Position numbers and translations under genes: made by a program. Below, one piece after another: positions 1 to 8,859 of a stretch of 64,000 nucleotides of DNA. Each line of letters starts with the position of its first letter. The stretch's first letter is position 1. Origin of the DNA: Candidatus Methylacidiphilales bacterium (GTDB taxonomy: Bacteria; Verrucomicrobiota; Verrucomicrobiia; Methylacidiphilales; CAZTYG01); assembly GCA_033875315.1 (NCBI GenBank), contig JANRJG010000024.1:42018-106017 (forward strand), in the 5' to 3' direction. A model generated the notes under the pieces. It was not told where the DNA came from. It did not search any database and saw nothing but the letters and a program-made list of their open reading frames with translations.

Positions 1-147
1 GACCCAGCTGATGCCCAGGTGGCGGATCTTGAAACCGACCGAGGAATGGACCGGGTCGATCTTGAAGACTTGGGGGGCGGCTACGGCCGGGGAGACGAGC
101 AGCAGGGGGAGGAGAATCAGTGCGGAAAAACGGGTGATCTTTTTCAT
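1..147 (-). CDS. YceI-like family protein, N-terminal part (cut by window edge)
   Basis: The first 49 codons are present and the gene runs off the left edge. The ATG at 147 opens a clear signal peptide (MKK start, hydrophobic stretch, Ala-Val-Ala-Ala cleavage region near residue 23). The mature part begins with VFKIDPVHSSVGFKIRHLG, the hallmark opening of the YceI lipocalin-like family, which binds amphiphilic or polyisoprenoid ligands in the periplasm. The start lies 41 bp after the end of the FecR-domain gene and on the same strand, so it is probably the last gene of the TpsA/TpsB/FecR transcription unit. The ligand cannot be inferred from this fragment. Confidence 0.82.
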   Translation of the reverse strand, partial: MKKITRFSALILLPLLLVSPAVAAPQVFKIDPVHSSVGFKIRHLGISWV

Positions 148-188
148 AAAGCGGAAAGCTAGCACAGGCTGAACGGGCGGCAACCCCA

Positions 189-797
189 TCAACCGCGGGG
201 TGAGGTGGTGGTGGCAGCACCGTAATTGCGCACCGGCAATTTTTCATCCGTCGCAGCGGCCTCTGTCTGGAGGGGCTGGAATTGCTCCAAGCCGACCATG
301 CCTTCGCGGACCGCAAGGTAGGATTTGCCATCCTTGACCAGGACGGCGTAAAACGTGCCGCGCGGACGGGCCACCCCCTGCGGGGTGCGGATCTGGAGAT
401 CGACCTCGCCTGCTTGTTGCCCGGCGGGTGGATCGGAAACCAGAACCACGATGCGGCCCTCGGGCAGGTCCACCGTGGCGGTGGCAGTCTCCTGCGCTGT
501 GGGGGAATGGCGCTCTTCGACGCGCAAACGGGTGCCCCCCTTGAGGGTGATGGCCAGCCGGGGAAAAACAATCAGGGTGATTTCCCCGTTGTCGCCTGTG
601 CGCAGCTCCGCGCCCAGGGGAACTTCCATCCCGGCGGCGGCCAGGACCGGTTCGTTCTTGCCCGGAGTAAAGACCTGCGACTGCCCGGAGGCGGAGGCAA
701 TGGTCAGGGGCACCGTCATTTGCGCGCGGCCGGGAACGACGGCGACCAGTAGCAATCCAAGGAACAGACAAGGCAGCAGTTGGTCGGATGTTTTCAT
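189..797 (-). CDS. Secreted FecR-domain protein
   Basis: The protein has 202 residues. A signal peptide covers residues 1-25, ending at Pro-Gly-Arg-Ala before Gln26. The rest matches the FecR fold: a core around residues 58-95 (GAELRTGDNGEITLIVFP) and a second part around 108-170 with TPQGVARPRGTFYAVLV. Classical FecR proteins are inner-membrane anti-sigma regulators. This one has no N-terminal cytoplasmic helix and no membrane anchor beyond the signal peptide, so it is likely a free periplasmic or exported FecR-domain protein. It lies 24 bp downstream of the TpsB gene in the same direction. Its proximity to a secretion system and a CHASE2 cyclase suggests a sensing or envelope role, which is inference. 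Confidence 0.78.
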   Translation of the reverse strand: MKTSDQLLPCLFLGLLLVAVVPGRAQMTVPLTIASASGQSQVFTPGKNEPVLAAAGMEVPLGAELRTGDNGEITLIVFPRLAITLKGGTRLRVEERHSPTAQETATATVDLPEGRIVVLVSDPPAGQQAGEVDLQIRTPQGVARPRGTFYAVLVKDGKSYLAVREGMVGLEQFQPLQTEAAATDEKLPVRNYGAATTTSPRG

Positions 798-821
798 GGA
801 GGGTATGGGGCGGATCGGGGA

Positions 822-2609
822 TCAATAGGAAAAGATCAATCCAAGGTGGATGCGGGAGTCGAAGCGTTTGTTGAATCCACTGTCGAGCAACTGGAAACCG
901 TAATCCATCCGCGCACTGAAATAACGGTCGATGAAAAGTCGCAGCCCCCCCCCGGCCGAGGACAACTCCCCGTCGGGATTCTCATCTTCCAGCAACTTGA
1001 CGTTGCCGACCTGGCCGTAGTCCCAAAAACCCAGGAACCGCAACTCGGCCGCATGGCCGGTCCAATCGAAGATCCGGTCGAACTTCACCGGCGGCGTGTA
1101 CAATTCGAGGTTGATGTACCAACCTTCATCGCCGCGGATTTCGGACTCGGCATAGCCGCGCACCGAACTGTAGCCCCCGATGCCCAATTGTTCCGTGCTG
1201 AGGAGGTTGGTGTCCGCCAGTTGGCTGTTGATGCGGGCCTGGGCCTCGAAACCCCAGAAGAGTGGCTGTCGCCTTTCGGCCTGGAAGCGAACATACGTGT
1301 AGGAAGGATCGGAGAAGGCCCGGCTTTTCTCAAAAGCCTGCGGGGAGTTGAAGTTGCCCACCCCGCCCGGGCTGAAAAATCCGGTCATTTCGAAACGCAG
1401 GAAACCACCCGTGGGGTCGGTCCAATCCATTCCGTATCCGGCAACCGCCTGGAAGATTTCCGTCTGTTCCGCATTAAGGGTGAGGGAACCGCTGAAGAGA
1501 TCGTTGTCGACGCGGCGTTGGTCCAAGCCGGTGGTGAGGGCATGGCGGAAGTTTCCCTGCGAACCCGGGAGTTGGTGCCGGTAGCGGAATCCGCTTTGGA
1601 AACTGGTGCCGTCCGTCTCCAGGCCCGGCACCCCGGCCCCGGTGACATCAGCACTGGCCTGGGAATAACTCATGTAGCCGGTGAGTCGGTGGTCTCGGAA
1701 GACGGGGATTTCGTAGGAAAGGGCATGCGAGCGCGAAGCCAACAAATCCGGGCTGATGGAATACTGGTAGTTAAAGGTGTGGTCGAGGCCGAAAGCGTTG
1801 CCCCAGTTGAATCCGAAGATCAGGCGTTCTTCAGCGGTGATGTCATTGCCGGTGTCTTCGTAACCGGTGTAAAAGCGGACTGGGAAGCGGTCCTGGGTCT
1901 TGAGCACCACATCGGTCATCCCGGGCCCCTCCCCGGGGGTGAAGAGCACTTCCACTTCCCGGAACGGGTTGCGGTTGAGTAACTGGATATCTTCCACCAA
2001 AGGGCGAGAAAGGATTCGCCCGCCGCGCGTCAACCGCACCGGGCCGGTGATGCGGCGGTCGGAAAACCAGCGGTTCCCCTCGGACCGGACATCCTCGACC
2101 CGTCCTTCCAGGACCAGGATCTGCACCAACCCCGTCGTGATGTCCTGCTCGGGAATGAGCACATCGACGACCGGCAGGTCGTGGTCCCGGTAGATGGCGA
2201 CGATTTCTTTCACCAGCTCGTTGAGGCGCTTGAGGCTCACCGGGCCGCCGATGCGGCTGCCCAGTTTCTGCCGGACTTCGGGCACATCCAGAAGTGGAAG
2301 CGCGGATACCGTGACGCCGAGGGGTTGTTTGCGCCCGGCGGCCAGGATCTCTTCTTTGCGGCTGGTGAACCAAAGCCCTTTGAGTTCCTTGATCAATTCG
2401 GTGTCATCGGTGACCTCCGAGGATGGCGGCGGCTTGACCCGGTCCACTTCACCCGTGTCCTCGGGAAGCGGCTGCGGGGCGATGCTTTCAAAGCGCGGGA
2501 TGGTGTCGGAGACCGCGGGGTTGTTGACTTGGGCGCTTGCCGGATGGGTAAGCAGCAAGGAAAACAAAAAGAACGCGGCCGAGGCAGCAAGGCATGGATC
2601 AGACTTCAT
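822..2609 (-). CDS. TpsB outer-membrane transporter (ShlB/FhaC/HecB family)
   Basis: A 595-residue two-partner secretion translocator. Residues 1-26 are a signal peptide ending Ala-Ser-Ala-Gln. Residues about 95-250 form the POTRA part, with ILVLEGRVEDVRSEGNRWF and the segment leading to the barrel (DVVLKTQDRFPVRFYTGYED). The remainder is a 16-strand-type barrel carrying the conserved GGYSSVRGYAESEIRGDEG motif (VRGY, lid-lock motif of the family) and ending in the aromatic LIFSY. Its ATG overlaps the stop of the upstream TpsA gene by 4 bp, so the pair is translationally coupled. It should export the 1,996-residue TpsA across the outer membrane. Confidence 0.93.
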   Translation of the reverse strand: MKSDPCLAASAAFFLFSLLLTHPASAQVNNPAVSDTIPRFESIAPQPLPEDTGEVDRVKPPPSSEVTDDTELIKELKGLWFTSRKEEILAAGRKQPLGVTVSALPLLDVPEVRQKLGSRIGGPVSLKRLNELVKEIVAIYRDHDLPVVDVLIPEQDITTGLVQILVLEGRVEDVRSEGNRWFSDRRITGPVRLTRGGRILSRPLVEDIQLLNRNPFREVEVLFTPGEGPGMTDVVLKTQDRFPVRFYTGYEDTGNDITAEERLIFGFNWGNAFGLDHTFNYQYSISPDLLASRSHALSYEIPVFRDHRLTGYMSYSQASADVTGAGVPGLETDGTSFQSGFRYRHQLPGSQGNFRHALTTGLDQRRVDNDLFSGSLTLNAEQTEIFQAVAGYGMDWTDPTGGFLRFEMTGFFSPGGVGNFNSPQAFEKSRAFSDPSYTYVRFQAERRQPLFWGFEAQARINSQLADTNLLSTEQLGIGGYSSVRGYAESEIRGDEGWYINLELYTPPVKFDRIFDWTGHAAELRFLGFWDYGQVGNVKLLEDENPDGELSSAGGGLRLFIDRYFSARMDYGFQLLDSGFNKRFDSRIHLGLIFSY

Positions 2610-5600
2610 GGCTGCTTGGAAAGGGCGGCCAGGGCCTGCGCCAGTTGCTGGTAACTTTTCGGGTCGAGTATCGAGAGCAGGAATTGGTTGGCCAGTTCGG
2701 GTTTGATGATGACCGAATTTCCGTTGGCGTCCTCCTGGTAAAGAAGACCGGGGGGCAGGCGGACTTCGCGGGGATCCAACCTGCCGGAGAGGATGTCGGC
2801 CAGGGCCTGGAGGATGTCATCCTTGGCCGAGGCGGACATGTCCTCCTGCAGGGTGCGTCGCAACTCACGCAGTGCTTCAGCGGCATCTTCGCCGATTTCC
2901 TGGGCTTCGCCCTTGTCGTTGACGGCAAAGAGCCCGAAACCGCCGGAGCCGCCCGCGCCGGTTCGGAAACCAATGCCCAAGCCGCCGTTGCCGATATCGA
3001 TGCTGCGCAGACCGAAGTCCCCCACGTTGATGGCCCCCGGGGAAACGGGCGGGGTGTAAGGCACCACCACCACAATGGTGGTGTCACCGGGCAGCCCTTC
3101 ACGCACCAGAACCGCATTGCCGGCCCCCGAGGGGGACGAGGGATACGGAGAGGAAAGCTGGATGAAATTGACCGTCAGCAGTCCGGTCTTGGTCTGGACC
3201 TGGGTGCCACTGTAGATGACAAAACGGCTGCCCGAGAGGGTTTCAAGCGAGTCACTGGCCCCGCTCAAATCCGCGACATTGCCGGATTTGGACGCCAATA
3301 CGATGTCATTTCCAAGGCCGCTGGCCAGAATATGGGTTCCGGAGAGCAGGGTGATGTCCCCTTCGGAAACGATTTGCACCCCACTGGCGGCAATTCCACC
3401 GGACATCTCACCGTTGATCTCAAGGTCGACAGTGTTGTAAAGCCGGAAGGCCGCCCCGCGGATGACATTGCCCAGGACGTTGATGCGATTGAGCAGATTT
3501 TCCAGCACGATGCCCTGGGATGCGGAGAGACTGAGCGAAGCCGTTCGGAGGGCTCCGGTCTGGGTGATGCTCCCTCCGGAGATGAGGCTGCTTGATCCAT
3601 TGACCTCCAACTGGTTCAACTGCATGCCATCCGCTTCACGCAGCACCAATGAATCCGACCGCACCGCCACCGACCCGAAGCGGTTGCCGGCGTTGTTCAA
3701 CACCACGCTTTGGTTGGCGGCATTGAGTGTGAAGACACCTCCGACTTCCAGGGCGCCATTCTGGGTCACCGAACCGCTGGCCGTGGTGGTGAAATCCCCC
3801 GTCACGACGATGTCACCGAGATCGATGCCGCCCCCGGAACTGGTGCCACCGGAGTTGATGTCCAGGTTGAGGTTGTTGAAGAGGATGCTGCCGGAAGGCG
3901 CCAGAAGCTGGAGGTCGTCGGCGGAAAGAGTCTGGCTGCCCACCCCCGAGCCCTGGATGTTGCCGCTGTTGGCCCGCAAAACCACGTCGCCCGTGGTGGT
4001 GATGTCACCATCAATGGTGAGCGTGCCACCGGTGACAACCTTCACCTCACCCGATCCGGCGTCTGCGCGGAAGCTGACGGCGTTGGACTCGCTGACATAG
4101 ATCCCGGCGGAACCACCGGAGGTGAAATCAAGGCTTCCTGCCTGGGTTTGCAGGGATGAAAGCGTGGAACCGATGCCTCCGGAGGCGATGACGGTCAACC
4201 GGTCGGCGGAGAAAGTCCCGGAAACCTGCTGCAACGAACCCGTCGGCACCCGGAGAGTGAAGTGGTCGCCGACACTGCCAAAATTCCCCGCCAGTCTGGC
4301 CGTGCCCCCGGAAAGTGTGAGGTCGATGGTCTGGACAGCCACCCCGCCGGAATAGGTGATCGCCGTCCCCAGGTCGAGGAGGGTTTGCTCAACAAGGAAA
4401 GCGTTGCCACCGAGATCGAGATCCAGCTGGGTGGCGGTGTCCGTATCAATCGGCGCGAGCGCGGTCCCGGTTGCGCCGGAAACGGTGAGAGACACCGTGG
4501 GGGCCTTGAGGACGCCTGAAGTTTGGAACAGGCCGCCGGCGGTCACGGTCAAATCAATCAAGGTGCTAGCCTGCACTCCGCTGCCCAAGGTGAGGTCGCC
4601 ATTGTCCACGGTCAGGGTGAGCGAGGAGGTCGTCGACCCCGTGGTAAGGGTGGTGGCGCCATCGTTGGCCAAAACAACCGGACCCCCACCGGATTTGTCC
4701 AAGTGGATCTGGCCGGCAGAGGTGGTGGCGGCGGATGTGCCGTTGGCCGCCGTCACGGCACCACTTCCGTAAAATTCCAAGCGGTTGGCGTCGAGGGTGC
4801 CGGACACACGGACCGGGCCCGTGTAGGACTGCGTGCCGGTTGTCGTGACCGAATTCAGCTTGGTGAGGGCGGCCGAAACCGTAAATGCCTGGAGTTGGAT
4901 CGCGTCCTGGCCAAGGAAGTCCAGCGTGCCCGCACCAGCCTGGATGGTGACCGAGCGGCCCCCGGCATCCAATCCATAAAGATCCACATTGCTGCCCTGG
5001 CTGTTGATCGTCAGATCCGCGCCGGTCACCTCAACGCCCCCGGAAAAGGCCAAGCCATCGCGGCCAAGGAACGTGGTCGCGGCGGAAAGGGCGAAACGAA
5101 CAAGACCGGCAAAAGAAGTACCGACCGAGCCGTCGCCCAGAGTCACTCCGTTGTGGAAAGTCACCCCACCCGAGCCGCTGGCATCAATACCCCCGGAATT
5201 TGTGGCCACCGTCGAAGCGAAGTCCGTCGCTCCAGAACCTTCCAGCACCAGTGCCGCTCCGGTGGAGGAGGAAAGGCCGGAAACCGAGCCCAGGAGGTTT
5301 TTCAGTCCAGAGCCGGAGGAAATTCGAAGTGAATAACCACTACCAGTTAGTGCTCCAAGCCCGATAGATCCACCGGCGCTACTGGTGTCCAGAACCGTGT
5401 TGCTATTCAGATTGACCGCACCAAAGGTGATGCTTCCCGCTGCGAGCGTGCCATACAATTCACTCAAACCGGCGGTGTCATTGATATTTCCCGTCACTTG
5501 CCCGCCTCCACCAAAATCATAGGTATCGACACCACTACCCCCTTGAAGATCCCCCCCCAAAGAACCCAAAGCCGTGAAGACAAAAGCATCACTGACATTT

Positions 5601-8596
5601 CCACCCGTGAGGCTTTCGATGCTGGTAAAGTCGATCACGCCCAGGTCTCCCGCATCCGCTCCGGTGACATTGAAGGTGTTGGCCTGGTTGAATCCCACCA
5701 GGGTGTCTACCGCGCCCAGCCCATCCAGGTTCACGTCTTCCACCTGCCCTCCGAAGACCACCGCGTGCTGCCCATCGCTCAGGGTCGTCGCGGCCGTCAT
5801 GGTGAAGGTGTCCGCTCCGCTCGTGCCCGTCACTTCCACCGTGTCCGTCCCGCCCAGGGCCACTTCGGTGATCGTCGTCGTGATTGCCGCTCCCCCAAAG
5901 GTCACCCGGTAGGTGTCATCCCCTCCACCACCTTGCAGGGTCGAACTGAAGCTCGAACTGCCGGTCAGATCATCATTCCCACTGCCGCCGATCACGGTCT
6001 GGATGTTGCTCAGGCCTCCGGTGACTTTGTTGGACGTCCCTGCCGCCAGGTTCGCCGTCACCGCTGTGCTGAAGTTGGCAAAGCTCAGGGTGTTCGCCCC
6101 TCCGCTGCCCCCGTTGAGGCTGCCAGCCCACACCACCGCGTCGTCGAAAACAAAGCTGTCGGCCACGTTGTTCCCGCCGACCAAAGACCCAAAGTTACTG
6201 AAGCCCGTTGAGAGCACCGTGCCGCTGTTGGACCCGGTGATGCTCCAGATCGTGGCCGCATTCGGCCCGGTCAGCGTCCCCTGACCACCACCGTCAAGTA
6301 CCTGAATATCTGTAAATGTTCCCGAGCCATTGACCGAACCGGCACCCGTGGCCGTCAAAGAAATAGATTGGCCTGAACCGGTCAAAACGATCACATCCGA
6401 ACCCGATCCTCCATCGATCCCTCCACTAAAAGTAGCGCCATTGGCAAAGGTGAAGGTATCCACGCCGTTGCGGCCCAGGAGATTTTCGAACCCTTTGTAC
6501 AGGATACCGCTTGTGGTCACCCCGTTGGTCCCCACATTCCAAGACCGGCTCGCATTGCTGGAACCACGAAGGGTCTGACTCCCCGAAGGAGCGACAAAAA
6601 CCTCCACCCCGATGACTGTACCCGCGCGGTTGGAAGGATCCAAATCACCGGTGTCGACGGTCGTCGCAAATCCGGTCGCTGCGGAGAAATCGATCGTGTC
6701 CCCCGTGGTCGCCCCCCCTCCGTCGATATCCCCAGAAAATGTGGTCGCGCCGGAGAAAACAAAGGAATCATCCCCGCTGCCGCCGACCAGTTGGTCAATG
6801 TTGGAATAGGTGGCGCTTTGGGTGCCGTCGTTAACCGTGCTGGCGGAAATTGTGAAAATGGCTCCGTTGTCGGGTCCGCGCAGTATGGTGGTAATCCCGC
6901 CGCCCGATCCCCCCGAGATGTTCAAAGCAAGCACATCGGGAAGCGCATCAGCAAAAGTGAGGGTTCCATCTGAGCTCTGGGCGAAGTTAAGGTTCAAATC
7001 CCCGGTGGCACTGCTGATGACGGCACCACTTTGGAATGTAAGGTTTCTGTCGGCAGAGAGGGTGAGGTCGTTGGCTGAGGTCCAGCTGATGCTTACCCCA
7101 TTGAGTATCAAAATATCGCCGTTGGCCCCGGTGGTCTGGATGACCAGGTTGCCCACGTTTTGCAGATAATCGGCAACGTCCTGGTCCAGCAGCGTGGCCG
7201 TGCTCACGGTTCCGTTGCCAATCGGAACGGAAGTCCCATTGCCGGTGATGGTGATTTCCGTCGGGTCGATGAGGAAGGTCCCGGCTTTTCCTGCCGGGGC
7301 GGAGACATCCACGCCCGTCAGCCAGTTGGGGAAAAACCACGATTCCAAACCCGAGACTTCCACAAAACCGCCATTGCCACCCTGAACACCCCCACGCGCG
7401 GAAATAGTCCCCTGGAAAGAAGTGGCCCCGTTGGACCAAACCACCACCAGACCCCCATCACCGGACTGGCGCGCATCCGCCTCGATGCGTACTCCGTTCT
7501 CCACGGTCACGTTCTGTGCTTCGCGGATGTCCGGATCATCACCGTGGAGTCCGCCCCCCATTTCGACACTCCCGCCACCCGTCCGGCCGGAAACAGTCAA
7601 GCCCGCACCATGGGACAGCAGGATATGGTCACCCTCGATGCGGATGGAACCGCCCTTGGAAAGATCGGAAGAGGTATCCAACCGGCCGGAGACCCCAACC
7701 CCGGACCCTTCGATGCGGATCGAACCGCCCGAGCCGTCGGCGTTGCGTGCATAAATGCTGCCACTGTGACCCAGCGTTCCGTCGCGGGCCACCAGATAGA
7801 CCCGGCCTTCCTGTTTGAGGCTTCCTGTGGCGCGGATGATGCCCTCGTTGTTGATGGCCAGGGCGTAGGGATTGCCGCCGGAAGCCACCAACTCGGCTTG
7901 GGCAGCGGCGATGGCCCCGGCATTGTGCACCCGGCCATCCAGTCCCTCGGGCCGGACGAAAATCCTCCGGCTGGCGTCCGGTGCCCAAGAAACCAGCACT
8001 TCCCGGCCACCGGCCAGGGCGGCCACGCCGGAGGGTGCCGAAAGGGTTCCGGTGTTACGGACTTCGCGCGAAATGAGGATGAGGTCCCCCGAGCGGGCCA
8101 GGATCGTGCCCTGATTTTCGATCGCCGCCGCCGAAGTCCCCTTGAACCGCCAATCTTGGCCGGTCACCAACCGTTCTGGATCGGCATCAAGTGTGGTGGC
8201 CAGAAACGATCCAGTGTCCACCACCGCCCCACCGCCGACCAGAATCCCATTCGGGTTGATCAAAACCACATGCCCATTGGCCTGCAGCGTACCGAACAAC
8301 TGCGAGGGATTGCCGGACATGACCCGGTTGACCGCGAGCGAGGAGGATGAGGGCTGCACGAACTGCGTCAACTCGCCCCGGCCAATCGAGAAATCCTGCC
8401 AGCCAATAACCACACGGTCGCCGGTGGTGACCGTCAGGCGGTCCGGGGTCCGCTCAAAGGTTGCCGTTCCCGATTGGATCACTTCCCCCACCGGATTGGC
8501 CCGCACCCCCGATAGACCAGGAAAACAAGCCAGCCAGACCACCGCGGACAAAATCCGTGGGGGCGCGTGGAAGACAATTTTCCGGCGGTATTTCAT
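2606..8596 (-). CDS. Giant TpsA exoprotein, filamentous-haemagglutinin type
   Basis: About 1,996 residues from the ATG at 8596; the frame stays open to 8698, but only from 8596 does a canonical signal peptide follow (MKYRRKIVF, hydrophobic core, Val-Arg-Ala). The haemagglutination-activity secretion domain follows, with ATFERTPDRLTVTTGDR, NRVMSGNPSQLFGTLQANG and the diagnostic NPNGILVGGGA. The body is Gly/Ser/Thr-rich beta-helix sequence. Around residues 600-1040 there are four or five loosely repeated units with GGSGDDSFVF-like motifs resembling degenerate RTX repeats. The last about 110 residues are charged and predicted helical, unlike the repeat body. Partner TpsB follows with a 4-bp overlap. 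Likely a secreted or surface-retained adhesin; its target is unknown. Confidence 0.92.
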   Translation of the reverse strand: MKYRRKIVFHAPPRILSAVVWLACFPGLSGVRANPVGEVIQSGTATFERTPDRLTVTTGDRVVIGWQDFSIGRGELTQFVQPSSSSLAVNRVMSGNPSQLFGTLQANGHVVLINPNGILVGGGAVVDTGSFLATTLDADPERLVTGQDWRFKGTSAAAIENQGTILARSGDLILISREVRNTGTLSAPSGVAALAGGREVLVSWAPDASRRIFVRPEGLDGRVHNAGAIAAAQAELVASGGNPYALAINNEGIIRATGSLKQEGRVYLVARDGTLGHSGSIYARNADGSGGSIRIEGSGVGVSGRLDTSSDLSKGGSIRIEGDHILLSHGAGLTVSGRTGGGSVEMGGGLHGDDPDIREAQNVTVENGVRIEADARQSGDGGLVVVWSNGATSFQGTISARGGVQGGNGGFVEVSGLESWFFPNWLTGVDVSAPAGKAGTFLIDPTEITITGNGTSVPIGNGTVSTATLLDQDVADYLQNVGNLVIQTTGANGDILILNGVSISWTSANDLTLSADRNLTFQSGAVISSATGDLNLNFAQSSDGTLTFADALPDVLALNISGGSGGGITTILRGPDNGAIFTISASTVNDGTQSATYSNIDQLVGGSGDDSFVFSGATTFSGDIDGGGATTGDTIDFSAATGFATTVDTGDLDPSNRAGTVIGVEVFVAPSGSQTLRGSSNASRSWNVGTNGVTTSGILYKGFENLLGRNGVDTFTFANGATFSGGIDGGSGSDVIVLTGSGQSISLTATGAGSVNGSGTFTDIQVLDGGGQGTLTGPNAATIWSITGSNSGTVLSTGFSNFGSLVGGNNVADSFVFDDAVVWAGSLNGGSGGANTLSFANFSTAVTANLAAGTSNKVTGGLSNIQTVIGGSGNDDLTGSSSFSSTLQGGGGDDTYRVTFGGAAITTTITEVALGGTDTVEVTGTSGADTFTMTAATTLSDGQHAVVFGGQVEDVNLDGLGAVDTLVGFNQANTFNVTGADAGDLGVIDFTSIESLTGGNVSDAFVFTALGSLGGDLQGGSGVDTYDFGGGGQVTGNINDTAGLSELYGTLAAGSITFGAVNLNSNTVLDTSSAGGSIGLGALTGSGYSLRISSGSGLKNLLGSVSGLSSSTGAALVLEGSGATDFASTVATNSGGIDASGSGGVTFHNGVTLGDGSVGTSFAGLVRFALSAATTFLGRDGLAFSGGVEVTGADLTINSQGSNVDLYGLDAGGRSVTIQAGAGTLDFLGQDAIQLQAFTVSAALTKLNSVTTTGTQSYTGPVRVSGTLDANRLEFYGSGAVTAANGTSAATTSAGQIHLDKSGGGPVVLANDGATTLTTGSTTSSLTLTVDNGDLTLGSGVQASTLIDLTVTAGGLFQTSGVLKAPTVSLTVSGATGTALAPIDTDTATQLDLDLGGNAFLVEQTLLDLGTAITYSGGVAVQTIDLTLSGGTARLAGNFGSVGDHFTLRVPTGSLQQVSGTFSADRLTVIASGGIGSTLSSLQTQAGSLDFTSGGSAGIYVSESNAVSFRADAGSGEVKVVTGGTLTIDGDITTTGDVVLRANSGNIQGSGVGSQTLSADDLQLLAPSGSILFNNLNLDINSGGTSSGGGIDLGDIVVTGDFTTTASGSVTQNGALEVGGVFTLNAANQSVVLNNAGNRFGSVAVRSDSLVLREADGMQLNQLEVNGSSSLISGGSITQTGALRTASLSLSASQGIVLENLLNRINVLGNVIRGAAFRLYNTVDLEINGEMSGGIAASGVQIVSEGDITLLSGTHILASGLGNDIVLASKSGNVADLSGASDSLETLSGSRFVIYSGTQVQTKTGLLTVNFIQLSSPYPSSPSGAGNAVLVREGLPGDTTIVVVVPYTPPVSPGAINVGDFGLRSIDIGNGGLGIGFRTGAGGSGGFGLFAVNDKGEAQEIGEDAAEALRELRRTLQEDMSASAKDDILQALADILSGRLDPREVRLPPGLLYQEDANGNSVIIKPELANQFLLSILDPKSYQQLAQALAALSKQP

Positions 8597-8719
8597 GTTT
8601 TCTGGACAGGGAACACCCTTCAATATTCCCAAATCCGTGGGGCTGTCGAGAAGCATTCCACCGGCCACAAAGAGTCCGAAATTCCCCGCCGTCAACACAA
8701 CTAATCCAAACCGATTTTC

Positions 8720-8739
8720 ATTATATTCAAATCTTATAC
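8720..8739 (-). promoter_or_regulatory. Candidate promoter for the TpsA/TpsB/FecR operon
   Basis: In the otherwise GC-rich divergent region, an AT-rich island reads TATAAT at 8725-8720 on the minus strand, with a second TATAAG at 8739-8734 just upstream. Transcription from here would give a leader of roughly 110 bases before the ATG at 8596. No good -35 hexamer stands at the standard spacing, so this is a sequence-only suggestion. Confidence 0.3.
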
Positions 8740-8859
8740 AATAGACCCCGTCCCCGGTGAAAAAAACCTTTCCCCGGCTCCCAGTTTATCGTTCCGCGCG
8801 TGTGATTTTACTTTCCCTCGCCCCGGGGCTTGAGCATCTTGCTCCGTGGATCGTCTCGC

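Noticed and set aside
780..1982. 400-codon plus-strand frame opposite the TpsB gene
   Set aside because: No motif or signal; the TpsB barrel and its VRGY motif on the other strand explain the region.
5400..6900. Regularly spaced similar units that could suggest CRISPR or tandem DNA repeats
   Set aside because: They are protein-level repeats of the TpsA passenger with changing codons; there are no identical repeats with unique spacers.
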